This document shows positions 17,055-26,033 of a DNA stretch of 64,000 nucleotides, one piece after another. Source of the DNA: Sandaracinaceae bacterium (GTDB taxonomy: Bacteria; Myxococcota_A; Polyangia; Polyangiales; Sandaracinaceae); assembly GCA_019637095.1 (NCBI GenBank), contig JAHBWG010000018.1, positions 1 to 64,000 of the forward strand. The letters run 5' to 3'. The number at the start of each line of letters is the position of its first letter. Positions within the stretch are counted from its first letter, which is position 1. A model generated the notes under the pieces. It saw only the letters and a program-made list of their open reading frames with translations. It was not told where the DNA came from and ran no database searches. Position numbers and translations under genes: made by a program.

Positions 17055-17055
<1 letters not shown>
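16054..17055 (-). CDS. Membrane protein paired with the OPT transporter
   Basis: A 333-residue protein. ATG 17055 shares its A with the stop of the OPT gene (TGATG), so translation is coupled. An uncleaved signal-like helix lies at 5-22, then an Ala-rich, largely helical external domain (about 25-175) with Cys at 52, 74 and 97, then a membrane helix (about 175-195). A cytosolic helical domain follows (about 215-333), containing DALKDRIHEVVLEKVEPIV and WSALVDRHWEEATRSLARA. It is not a known family to me. A regulatory or accessory subunit of the transporter is a fair inference from the coupling. Confidence 0.65.
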
Positions 17056-18791
<1,736 letters not shown>

Positions 18792-18856
18792 CGGGGGCTC
18801 CGCCTACTCGCAAAGCTCGGTCTGCGCAACCGCCGGACCGTAGGCCGAGAGGAAAC

Positions 18857-18885
18857 TTGACCGCTGTGCATCCGTCGAGTAACCC
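18857..18885 (+). promoter_or_regulatory. Possible lexA promoter
   Basis: TTGACC at 18857-18862 is followed after 17 bases by TAACCC at 18880-18885. The -35 is good and the -10 is weak. It lies 42 bases upstream of the lexA start, so the candidate operator would fall between promoter and gene. Confidence 0.3.
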
Positions 18886-18905
18886 TTTGTCCTACCGTGG
18901 CAGGT

Positions 18906-18927
18906 GTTCAGGAGAGGAGCCGTTCAG
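18906..18927 (+). promoter_or_regulatory. Two GTTCAG motifs at the lexA start (possible autoregulatory site)
   Basis: GTTCAG occurs at 18906-18911 and again at 18922-18927, a 16-bp direct spacing that flanks the ribosome site and touches the GTG start. From memory, the Myxococcus LexA box ends in GTTCAG, but the upstream CT half is not well matched here. Autoregulation of lexA is usual, so this is a plausible, unproven operator. Confidence 0.3.
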
Positions 18928-19589
18928 TGCAGAAGCTGACGCAGCGACAGCAGGCGGTGCTCGAGTACATCGTCGAGTCCATCCAGGACCGAGGCTACCC
19001 ACCGACCCTGCGAGAGATCGGGAACCATCTCGGGATCCGCTCGACGAACGGGGTGAACGACCACCTCCGGGCGCTCGAGCGCAAGGGGTACCTCACACGC
19101 GAGGACATGAAGTCGCGCACGCTGCGTCCGACGAACGACGTCGGGCGGGCGACCGCGGTGGGGCGGCCCTCGCCGGCCGCGGCCCCGGACGACGACGACC
19201 TGATCGAGATCCCGATCCTCGGCCGCGTGGCCGCCGGCTTCCCCGCCGAAGCGATCGAGGCACCGGAGGACACGGTCCGCGTCGACCGCATGCTCCTCGG
19301 CGAGCGGGGCCAGATCTACGGCCTGCGGATCGCGGGGGATTCGATGATCGAGGCGGGGATCCACGACGGCGACTACGTCTTCGTGAAGAAGCAGATCGAG
19401 GCGCGGCGCGGACAGATCGTGGTCTGCATGGTCGGCGACGAGGCGACCTGCAAGTACTACTTCCCCGAGAAGCACCACATCAGGCTCGAGCCGGCGAACG
19501 CGCAGCTCGCGCCGATCCTCGTCCCGCGGACGGACTGGCGGGAGACCTCGATCCTCGGGGTCGTGGTGGGCGTGTTCCGTCGCGTTTGA
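18927..19589 (+). CDS. lexA: LexA SOS repressor
   Basis: A 220-residue LexA. The N-terminal winged helix starts KLTQRQQAVLEYIVESIQ and has the recognition segment PPTLREIGNHLGI. The autocleavage site is A103-G104 in RVAAGFPAE, the nucleophile S139 is in AGDSMIEAGI, and the general base K176 is in DEATCKYY. GTG 18927 is chosen because GGAGAGGAG at 18911-18919 gives it a good ribosome site; a GTG 30 bases upstream lacks one. LexA represses DNA-repair genes until RecA filaments trigger its cleavage. No SOS target other than possibly itself is in the window. Confidence 0.95.
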   Translation: MQKLTQRQQAVLEYIVESIQDRGYPPTLREIGNHLGIRSTNGVNDHLRALERKGYLTREDMKSRTLRPTNDVGRATAVGRPSPAAAPDDDDLIEIPILGRVAAGFPAEAIEAPEDTVRVDRMLLGERGQIYGLRIAGDSMIEAGIHDGDYVFVKKQIEARRGQIVVCMVGDEATCKYYFPEKHHIRLEPANAQLAPILVPRTDWRETSILGVVVGVFRRV

Positions 19590-19602
19590 GCGCGGCGCTC
19601 CG

Positions 19603-20655
19603 TCAGCCGCCCCCGGCGTCTTCTTCCGCGCGTCGGAGCCAGGCGGCGAGGAGCTTGAGCGGATCGAACCCGAGCGTCGCCGTGACGCTCGCGACCTCGG
19701 CGACGCGCGAGCGCAGGTAGGTCGCGAGCGGCGCGAGCTGCGAGAGGGCTTCGACGCCGCCGATCCAGCGCGCGGACTCGCGCGCCGCCGCGCGCACCGC
19801 GTCGGCCCCGAGGGCGACCGCGACGTACGGCGGCGTCGGGTGCAGGATCACGTCGCGCACGGCGGCGGCTCGCGCCCACGCGCCGGGCTCGTACTCGCGC
19901 AGCAGCGCGCGCGCCGTCGCGCGCTCCGTGAAGAGGCCGAGGTGGATCGGCGCGACGTGGCGCTCGACCGCCTCGCTGATCACGCGGTAGTCGCGCCGCC
20001 AGTCACCGCCGAGCGGCCCGGTCCAGCGCGCGATGAGGTCGGGGCCGGCGACCAGATCCACGAGCCCGCCGCGGCGTCGCAGGACGAGCGCCGTCCACGG
20101 TGTCGTGCGGCTCCAGACGACGACGACCAGCGCGTGCTCGTCCGGCAGGACGCTGTCGAGCGCGCGCCGCACCATGCCGATCGTCGGGATGGGGACGTCC
20201 CCCATCGTGCGCGGCCAAGTGACCAGCAGGCCGGCCTCGCTCATCTCACGCACCGCCCGCGTGACCACGAGGAGCTGCGCGAAGTAGTCGTCGCCGCGCT
20301 CGATCCGGTGGGCGACGCGCTCCCCGATCTCCTCGGCGACTCCCTCGCGCAGCACCACGCAGCGCGAGGCGCGGTGCTGCGCGGCCATCGCCTCGAGCTG
20401 GTCCGGGCCGAGGTAGTCGAGCTCGCGCACGCGCCCGTGCCGCGTGTGCATCGCCTTGAGGACGCGCTCGCGATCGTCGAGCACGACGACGAGCGTCCCG
20501 CGCGCGTCGGTGACGAGCTCCTCCTCGGCCTCGGGCGCGTCGCTGCCGATCGCCTCCCGATCGAGCCGGCTCACCACGTTCGGCGCGAAGAGCGAGATCA
20601 GGTTCGTCCACGAGCGCGCGTCGAACCCTTCGAAGCGCAGGTCCTCGCTGATCAC
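19603..20655 (-). CDS. Unknown protein, 350 aa, coupled to the GH35 enzyme
   Basis: GTG 20655 overlaps the stop of the GH35 gene by 4 bases. The protein has no signal or membrane helix. The central part alternates beta and alpha elements (GTLVVVLDDRERVLKAMH, HALVVVVWSRTTPWTALVL), giving the look of two related half-domains, each with a hydrophobic strand followed by a charged helix, as in Roadblock/profilin-like folds; this is a shape impression only. The end is helical (LAPLATYLRSRVAEV). Family not recognised. The stop lies 13 bases from the convergent lexA stop. Confidence 0.68.
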   Translation of the reverse strand: MISEDLRFEGFDARSWTNLISLFAPNVVSRLDREAIGSDAPEAEEELVTDARGTLVVVLDDRERVLKAMHTRHGRVRELDYLGPDQLEAMAAQHRASRCVVLREGVAEEIGERVAHRIERGDDYFAQLLVVTRAVREMSEAGLLVTWPRTMGDVPIPTIGMVRRALDSVLPDEHALVVVVWSRTTPWTALVLRRRGGLVDLVAGPDLIARWTGPLGGDWRRDYRVISEAVERHVAPIHLGLFTERATARALLREYEPGAWARAAAVRDVILHPTPPYVAVALGADAVRAAARESARWIGGVEALSQLAPLATYLRSRVAEVASVTATLGFDPLKLLAAWLRRAEEDAGGG

Positions 20656-22718
20656 GACGCCACCGCTTCGCCGCTGCCCTCGATCGCCTGCACCGCGCCT
20701 TCGATCGCCAGCATCCGGCAGCTCCAGCCCGCCATCGGGATCGCCACCTCCTCGCGACCCTCGAAGCGCTCGCCGCTCAGCAGGTCCTCGAGCCGCGTGG
20801 GGGCGGGCACCGTCACGCGCGCCTCGAGCCGGGCCTTGCCGGGGTTCACGACGAACAGCACCCGGGGGCGCGCGGCGTCCTCGTGCACGGTCGCCTCGAG
20901 CGGCGCAGGCCGGACGGGGAACGGGCGCGCGAGCTCGAGGTCCCGCACCAGCTCGTCGACCACGTGGCGAGCGTCGTCGTCGGTGTCGATGAGCACCCGG
21001 CGGCCGTGCGACGGGACCTCGAACAGCGTGCGGCGCGCGCTCAGATCGAGGCTGGGCATCGTCGGGCCGTACACGACCGTGCCGCCGCGCTCCGCGAACG
21101 TCGTGATCCGCCGCCAGCGCGCCGGGTCGCACAGCTCGAACGACGGAGTGACGAGCACGCGCAGGCCCTCGAGCTGCTCCGCTGGCGCGTCGCCGTCGAC
21201 GTAGACGTACGGGACGCCGGCGTGGGTCAGCGCCGCGGCGAAGCGCGCCACGAGCTTCCACCAGAGCACCTGGATCGGCCCGGTGAGCCCGAACGAGTCC
21301 TCGCGACACGCCTCGACCGGCGTGCCGCCGATCGCCTCGAGCACCGTCGGGCTGAGCGCGCCCAGGAGCGAGGTCGCGCGGCTCAGGCGTGCGTACTCGC
21401 GCGGCATCATGAGCCCGACCTCGGCGCGGCGCGCGAGCGCGTGGAAGCCCACCCGATCCATCGCGGACAGGAGCTGCTTCCACGTCCCGGCCTCGACGCG
21501 CGGGTTCCCGCGGGGATCGATCGGCGCGCCGTACCAGCGGTCGCGGTCGACGGCCATGTAGAGGTTGAAGCCGCGCAGGCCGTAGGCGAGGGCGGTCATG
21601 GCGGTGAAGAGCGAATCCTCGTTCGCGAGCGGCGTGAACCACGCGGGCGCGCCGATCCCGAGCTCGGGCGCGTACGGCACGCGGTGCGTGCCCGCGAGGT
21701 AGAGCGTCCGGCGCTTGATCGTCCGGTGCTCTCGGCGCGCGTGGTAGTAGTCGAAGCCGACCAGGTCGACGACCGACTCGATCGCGGTCGAGCTCATCGG
21801 GACGCCCTGCTCGCCGAGCGGGAAGTTGTGGACCGTGACCACGTTCTTCATGCCCGCCTTCGCGAGCCGCCGTCGCATCTTGGCCAGCGCCTGGGTGATG
21901 AGATCCTCGCGAAACGCCGCCCAGTCGAGGTGGACGGCGAGCTCGCTCGGCGTCTCGGCGCGGAAGCGTTCGGGCGGCGCGCAGTCGTCCCAGCGCGCGT
22001 AGCTCGCCCGGTGCGCGTCGGCGGCTTTCTCCACGGTCGCGTAGCGGCGCTCGAGGAAGCGTCGCCAGTGCGCGAGCGCGTCGGGGTGGTAGTCCTGCTC
22101 GTAGGCTGCGTCGCGGAAGTAGTAGGAAGCCTCGTTGTCGACCTGAAGCAGCACGATGGGCCCCGCCGGGAACAGCCGCGGCGCGAGCACCTCGCCGACC
22201 GCGTCGTACCAGCGGCCGACCTCCTCGTGGAACGTGCGGCTCGCGTACGAAGGCACCGGGAACATCCGCGGAGGGAAGGGCTGCAGGACCGGGTTCTGCC
22301 GGGGCGAGCGCGCCTGACAGGCGCGGTCGTAGACGATCCGCTCGGGCAGCCCGAAGTAGGTCATCTCGGCGTTGATGTGCGGGCCGGGCCGGACGAAGAC
22401 GTAGAGCCCGAGCTCCCCCGCGAGGTCCACGAACGCGCCGACGTCCTTCTGCGGATCGTGCGCGCCGAAGTCGTGCTCGCCGGGCGCGATCTCGTGGACC
22501 TGCCAGGGCATGTAGGTCTCGACGATCGGGAGCCCGAGGTCGCGCAGCTGCGTGAGCCCCGCCCGCCACGCCGCGGGCTCGAGCCGCCAGTAGTGCATCG
22601 CCCCCGACAGGAGCGGGATCTCCCGGTCGCCCACGCGGAGCGCGCGCCCGGTGAGCGCCGGTCTTCCGGGTCGGCGCGGGCGCGTACGCCGCGCCGACGC
22701 CCTACGCGCCTTCGCCAT
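20652..22718 (-). CDS. GH35-type beta-galactosidase
   Basis: A 688-residue glycoside hydrolase starting at ATG 22718. GH35 marks: LSGAMHYWRLEPAAW near residue 40, ETYMPWQVHEIAPGEHDF (67-84), RPGPHINAEMTYFGLP (110-125), acid/base E196 in LQVDNEASYY, and likely nucleophile E352 in APELGIGAP. The C-terminal part has a beta-galactosidase-like glutamine-amidotransferase-fold region (VLVTPSFELC, GGTVVYGP) and a terminal beta-sandwich. No signal peptide; the N-terminus is very basic (AKARRASARRTRPRRPGR), so the enzyme is probably cytosolic. Substrate is likely a beta-galactoside or a related beta-linked sugar. It is coupled to an unknown protein downstream. Confidence 0.85.
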   Translation of the reverse strand: MAKARRASARRTRPRRPGRPALTGRALRVGDREIPLLSGAMHYWRLEPAAWRAGLTQLRDLGLPIVETYMPWQVHEIAPGEHDFGAHDPQKDVGAFVDLAGELGLYVFVRPGPHINAEMTYFGLPERIVYDRACQARSPRQNPVLQPFPPRMFPVPSYASRTFHEEVGRWYDAVGEVLAPRLFPAGPIVLLQVDNEASYYFRDAAYEQDYHPDALAHWRRFLERRYATVEKAADAHRASYARWDDCAPPERFRAETPSELAVHLDWAAFREDLITQALAKMRRRLAKAGMKNVVTVHNFPLGEQGVPMSSTAIESVVDLVGFDYYHARREHRTIKRRTLYLAGTHRVPYAPELGIGAPAWFTPLANEDSLFTAMTALAYGLRGFNLYMAVDRDRWYGAPIDPRGNPRVEAGTWKQLLSAMDRVGFHALARRAEVGLMMPREYARLSRATSLLGALSPTVLEAIGGTPVEACREDSFGLTGPIQVLWWKLVARFAAALTHAGVPYVYVDGDAPAEQLEGLRVLVTPSFELCDPARWRRITTFAERGGTVVYGPTMPSLDLSARRTLFEVPSHGRRVLIDTDDDARHVVDELVRDLELARPFPVRPAPLEATVHEDAARPRVLFVVNPGKARLEARVTVPAPTRLEDLLSGERFEGREEVAIPMAGWSCRMLAIEGAVQAIEGSGEAVAS

Positions 22719-22835
22719 GAGGGGCGCGAGGATACCCGAGCGGCGCGCTGCCCGGAACGCTTCGCGTGCGTCGCTCCCCCTCGAGGACGTTCGACGCATC
22801 GAGCGACCACCCTGCGAGCGCGCGATCCCAGATCA

Positions 22836-22877
22836 GGGCATCGTGCAGCGATGGGCGTTGGCTGAGGGGGCCCGTCG
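22836..22877 (-). repeat. Dispersed intergenic repeat, copy A
   Basis: This roughly 40-bp segment matches 35866-35908 at all but a few positions. It contains a 5-bp inverted repeat (CATCG, 22839-22843, and CGATG, 22849-22853) followed by CGTTGGC and a G/C run. It sits in the 183-base gap between the SDR gene and the GH35 gene. Weaker similarity continues to the left, where GATGCGTCGA on the minus strand recalls GATGCCTCGA near copy B. The rest of the gap shows no gene. Confidence 0.6.
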
Positions 22878-22901
22878 ATCGTGGCCGCGCGGCCCTCGGA
22901 T

Positions 22902-23798
22902 TCACAGACGGCCGAGCGCGGCCCCGACCGCCTCCATCGCGCTCGCGAACGGGCGGGCGCCGGAGAGGTCGTCGATCGCCGGCCAGGCCGCCGCGAGCGC
23001 CTCCGGGCTCACCTCTCCCGAGAGCGTGGTGCCCTCGCCCTCCATCACGGCGACCCGCGCGAAGTAGCCGCCGCCGACGGCGTAGGTCTGCCCGTTCGCC
23101 GGGCAGGCCTCGCTCGCGAGCAGCGCCACGAGCGGCGAGACGAGGGAGGGCTCGAGCCGGTCCAGCGTCGGCGCGTCGAGGATCGTCTCGGTCATCCGGC
23201 TCTTGGCGATCGGCGCGATCGCGTTGACCCGGATGCCGCGCTTGTCGCCTTCCTGCGCGAGCGACTTCGTCAGCCCGACGATCCCGAGCTTGGCCGCGGC
23301 GTAGTTCGCCTGGCCGAAGTTCCCGTAGAGGCCCGCCGCGCTCGACGTGTTGACGATGCGGCCGTACCCCGCGTCCCGCAGGTGCGGCCAGGCCGCATGG
23401 CAGACGTGGTAGGTGCCCGCGAGGTGGACGCGCACGACCGCCTCCCAGTCGTCGTCGGTCATCTTGTGGAAGGAGACGTCGCGCAGGATGCCCGCGTTGT
23501 TGATCACGACGTCGAGGCGCCCGAACGCGTCGAGCGCGGTCGCGACGATGCTCCGCGCGCCCTCCCGGGTGTCGACGCCCGCGAAGCTCGGCACCGCCGC
23601 GCCGCCCGCGGCGACGATCTCGCCCACGACGCGGGCGGCGGCGGCGCGATCGTCGCCATCGCCGCGGAGCGAGCCGCCGAGGTCGTTCACGACCACCTTC
23701 GCCCCGCGCGCCGCGAGCGCGAGGGCGTGAGCGCGCCCGAGCCCGCCACCCGCGCCGGTGACGATCGCGACCCGCCCGTCGAAGCGCACTTCCTCCAT
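22902..23798 (-). CDS. Short-chain dehydrogenase, (3R)-hydroxyacyl-CoA dehydrogenase type
   Basis: A 298-residue classical SDR. NAD(P) binding: TGAGGGLGRAHALALAARGA (14-33) and NDLGG (38-42). NNAGILRD (100-107) is conserved. The catalytic set is S153, Y166 and K170 in NTSSAAGLYGNFGQANYAAAK. VNDLGGSLRGDG and the overall length resemble the dehydrogenase domain of multifunctional beta-oxidation enzyme 2 (17-beta-HSD4), which acts on (3R)-hydroxyacyl-CoA. An extra C-terminal region of about 40 residues (EGEGTTLSGEVSPEALAAAW) is like the tail seen in that group. ATG 23798 starts the gene. It is transcribed alone and divergent from the FG-GAP gene. Confidence 0.87.
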   Translation of the reverse strand: MEEVRFDGRVAIVTGAGGGLGRAHALALAARGAKVVVNDLGGSLRGDGDDRAAAARVVGEIVAAGGAAVPSFAGVDTREGARSIVATALDAFGRLDVVINNAGILRDVSFHKMTDDDWEAVVRVHLAGTYHVCHAAWPHLRDAGYGRIVNTSSAAGLYGNFGQANYAAAKLGIVGLTKSLAQEGDKRGIRVNAIAPIAKSRMTETILDAPTLDRLEPSLVSPLVALLASEACPANGQTYAVGGGYFARVAVMEGEGTTLSGEVSPEALAAAWPAIDDLSGARPFASAMEAVGAALGRL

Positions 23799-23888
23799 CG
23801 CCGACCTCCGTGAGAGGGCTGGACCGTACCAGACCTGCGCGCGGGCTCGTCGATGATCCCCGCCGGCGGCTGCGCTACCTTCTCGGCG

Positions 23889-25925
23889 ATGCCCATGGTC
23901 GCCGTGCGCCGGCTCGCCTCGATCCTCGTGCTCGCGTCGCTCTCGCTCTCCTGTGAGCGCGCCCCGTGCAGCGGGGTCGTGTGCGGCGCCAGCGAGCTCT
24001 GCAACCCGACCGACGGAGAGTGTCACTGTGGAGAGCTCGACGGTCCCGTGTGCGGCGCCGCCGCCACCTGCCTCGCCGCGTCGCTGAGCTGCCTCCCCGA
24101 CCCGGCGCGATGCGGCTCGGGGACGCGCTGGTTCCCGGGCGCGATGGCGTTCGAGGAGGTCACCGACGCGTGGGGGCTGCGCGGCGTCGAGGGCACCCGC
24201 CTCACCGTCACCGACATCGACGGAGACGGCTGGGCGGATCTCGAGGTCCGGCGCGGCGCCGCCGAGGTCGAGGCGCAGGACGGGCCCCGGCGCGTGTGGC
24301 TGCTGCGCAACACGGGCGCCGGCTTCGAGGACGTGACGGCGTCTTCCGGGTTCCTCACGCGCCGCCAGCCCGGCGGCGGAGGCCGGCCCGTCGACGTGGT
24401 GGCGTGGGGCGACGTCGACAACGACGGAGACCTCGACGCGTTCTCGGCCATCCCCACCTCGGACCCGGAGCGATCGGGCGGCGAGACGACGGAGATCCTG
24501 CTCAACGACGGCACCGGACGCTTCACGCTCGGCCCGGCGGGCAGCCCCATCCGGCGCACCGACTCGGTGGACGCCCCCGCGGCCGCGTCGTTCGTCGACG
24601 TCGACCACGACGGCGTGCTGGACCTGTGGGTGCCGCAGGCGGCGTACACGGGCACGCTCGGCCAGCTCTACCTACAGAACGACCGCCTCTGGCGCGGCGA
24701 CGGCAGCGGGCGCTTCGACGACGTGACCGCAGAGCGCGGCCTGCTCACCACGGGCTGGGACTCGATGGACGATATCGACGCGGCGCGCGCCCACACGCAG
24801 GGATGGGCGGGCGCGGCCTGCGATCTGAACGGGGACGGGTGGGCGGAGCTGCTCGCCGCGTCCTACGGCCGCGCGCCCAACCACCTCTGGCTCGCCCGCG
24901 CAGGTGGCCTGGGCTTCGACAACCGCTCGGTCGCGTCCGGGTATGCGTTCGATCAGAACCTCACGTGGGAGGACAACGAGAACGCGCGCTGCTTCTGCCA
25001 GGCCAACCGCGCCGCCGAGGGGTGCGGCACGCTGCCCGCGCCGCGCATCGCGTGCACCGAAGGCGGCTGGGTCCACGAGCGGGATCGGCGGCCGTTCCGG
25101 CTCGGTGGGGTCAGCGCCGCGACGTTCTGCGGCGACCTCGACAACGATGGGGACATCGATCTGCTCACCTCCGAGATCCGCCACTGGTGGGCGGGGAGCG
25201 GCGCGGACGCGGGCGAGGTCCTGCTCAACGACGGCAGCGGCACCTTCACGCGCCCGGGCAGGGACGCGATGGGGCTCGCGATCGATCACCGCACGGTCGC
25301 CTGGGACGAGGGCCACCTGTCGGGCGCGATCTTCGACTTCGACAACGACGGGTGGCTCGACGTCTACATCGGCGGCACCGACTACCCGCGCAATCGCGGC
25401 CGCCTCTACCGCAACCAAGCCGGCGCGGTGCTCGGCTTCACGGAGGTGTTCCCGTCCGCCGGTCTGGACCACAACCGCAGCCACGGCATCGCGATCGCGG
25501 ACTTCGACCGCGACGGCGACCTCGACGTGATCGTCGGCCACTCGCGCGCGCGCTGCGCTCCGTCGGAGCCCAACGACTGCTACGAGACGAGCCAGATCCG
25601 CTTCTTCCGCAACGTCGCAGGCGACGGGGGCAACTTCGTCCAGCTCCGCCTCGAGGGCGGCCCGGGCACCAACCGCGCGGCGATCGGCGCCCGGGCGCGC
25701 GTGACCACGCCCGACGGCGTCGTGCAGACCCGCGAGGTCGACGGCGGCCACGGGCACTTCGGGGCCCAGGAGGATCTCGTCTTGCACTTCGGGCTCGGCG
25801 CGCACTGCGAGGCCGAGGTGGAGATCCGGTGGCCCGACGCGGCCCTCTCGACGCAGCGCTTCCGGGTGACGTCGGGGCATCGGTTCCACGTCGTCCAGGG
25901 CCGCTCGCCCGCGCTCGCGCCCTGA
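23889..25925 (+). CDS. FG-GAP/VCBS repeat lipoprotein with ASPIC/UnbV C-terminus
   Basis: A 678-residue surface lipoprotein. ATG 23889 gives a signal ending LSLSC; ATG 23895 is an alternative. Two small Cys-rich modules follow (CSGVVCGASELC, CHCGELDGPVCG). Seven calcium-loop motifs of the FG-GAP/integrin type are spread over the chain, including DIDGDGWADL, DVDNDGDLDAF, DLNGDGWAEL, DLDNDGDIDL and DFDRDGDLDVIV, which together should make a seven-bladed beta-propeller. The last 90 residues fit an ASPIC/UnbV domain (GARARVTTPDGVVQTREVDG, then HFGLGAHCEAEVEIRWPD). Likely role: calcium-dependent binding at the cell surface. A 21-bp duplication spans its stop codon. Confidence 0.88.
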   Translation: MPMVAVRRLASILVLASLSLSCERAPCSGVVCGASELCNPTDGECHCGELDGPVCGAAATCLAASLSCLPDPARCGSGTRWFPGAMAFEEVTDAWGLRGVEGTRLTVTDIDGDGWADLEVRRGAAEVEAQDGPRRVWLLRNTGAGFEDVTASSGFLTRRQPGGGGRPVDVVAWGDVDNDGDLDAFSAIPTSDPERSGGETTEILLNDGTGRFTLGPAGSPIRRTDSVDAPAAASFVDVDHDGVLDLWVPQAAYTGTLGQLYLQNDRLWRGDGSGRFDDVTAERGLLTTGWDSMDDIDAARAHTQGWAGAACDLNGDGWAELLAASYGRAPNHLWLARAGGLGFDNRSVASGYAFDQNLTWEDNENARCFCQANRAAEGCGTLPAPRIACTEGGWVHERDRRPFRLGGVSAATFCGDLDNDGDIDLLTSEIRHWWAGSGADAGEVLLNDGSGTFTRPGRDAMGLAIDHRTVAWDEGHLSGAIFDFDNDGWLDVYIGGTDYPRNRGRLYRNQAGAVLGFTEVFPSAGLDHNRSHGIAIADFDRDGDLDVIVGHSRARCAPSEPNDCYETSQIRFFRNVAGDGGNFVQLRLEGGPGTNRAAIGARARVTTPDGVVQTREVDGGHGHFGAQEDLVLHFGLGAHCEAEVEIRWPDAALSTQRFRVTSGHRFHVVQGRSPALAP

Positions 25926-25946
25926 TCGCCCGCGCTCGCGCCCTGA
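25905..25946 (+). repeat. Perfect 21-bp tandem duplication across a stop codon
   Basis: The 21 bases at 25905-25925, which encode the last residues and TGA stop of the FG-GAP protein, are repeated without a mismatch at 25926-25946. Only the first copy is translated. This looks like recent slippage or unequal exchange; no function need be assumed. Confidence 0.9.
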
Positions 25947-25964
25947 TCGGAGGTGCAGCATACC

Positions 25965-25994
25965 TTGACCGCGCGCGCGCGCGGGTGATATCCA
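25965..25994 (+). promoter_or_regulatory. Possible promoter of the MXAN_5187-like gene
   Basis: TTGACC (25965-25970) and TATCCA (25989-25994) are separated by 18 bases, 40 bases ahead of ATG 26034. The spacer is a run of alternating GC. The -35 is good and the -10 moderate. Confidence 0.35.
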
Positions 25995-26033
25995 GAGCCG
26001 TCCTGAGTCCAGGCCTCATCCGGGGGAGAGACG

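Noticed and set aside
22702-22905. Small 67-codon minus-strand gene upstream of GH35
   Set aside because: Its translation is mostly the dispersed repeat and it overlaps the GH35 start; no ribosome site.
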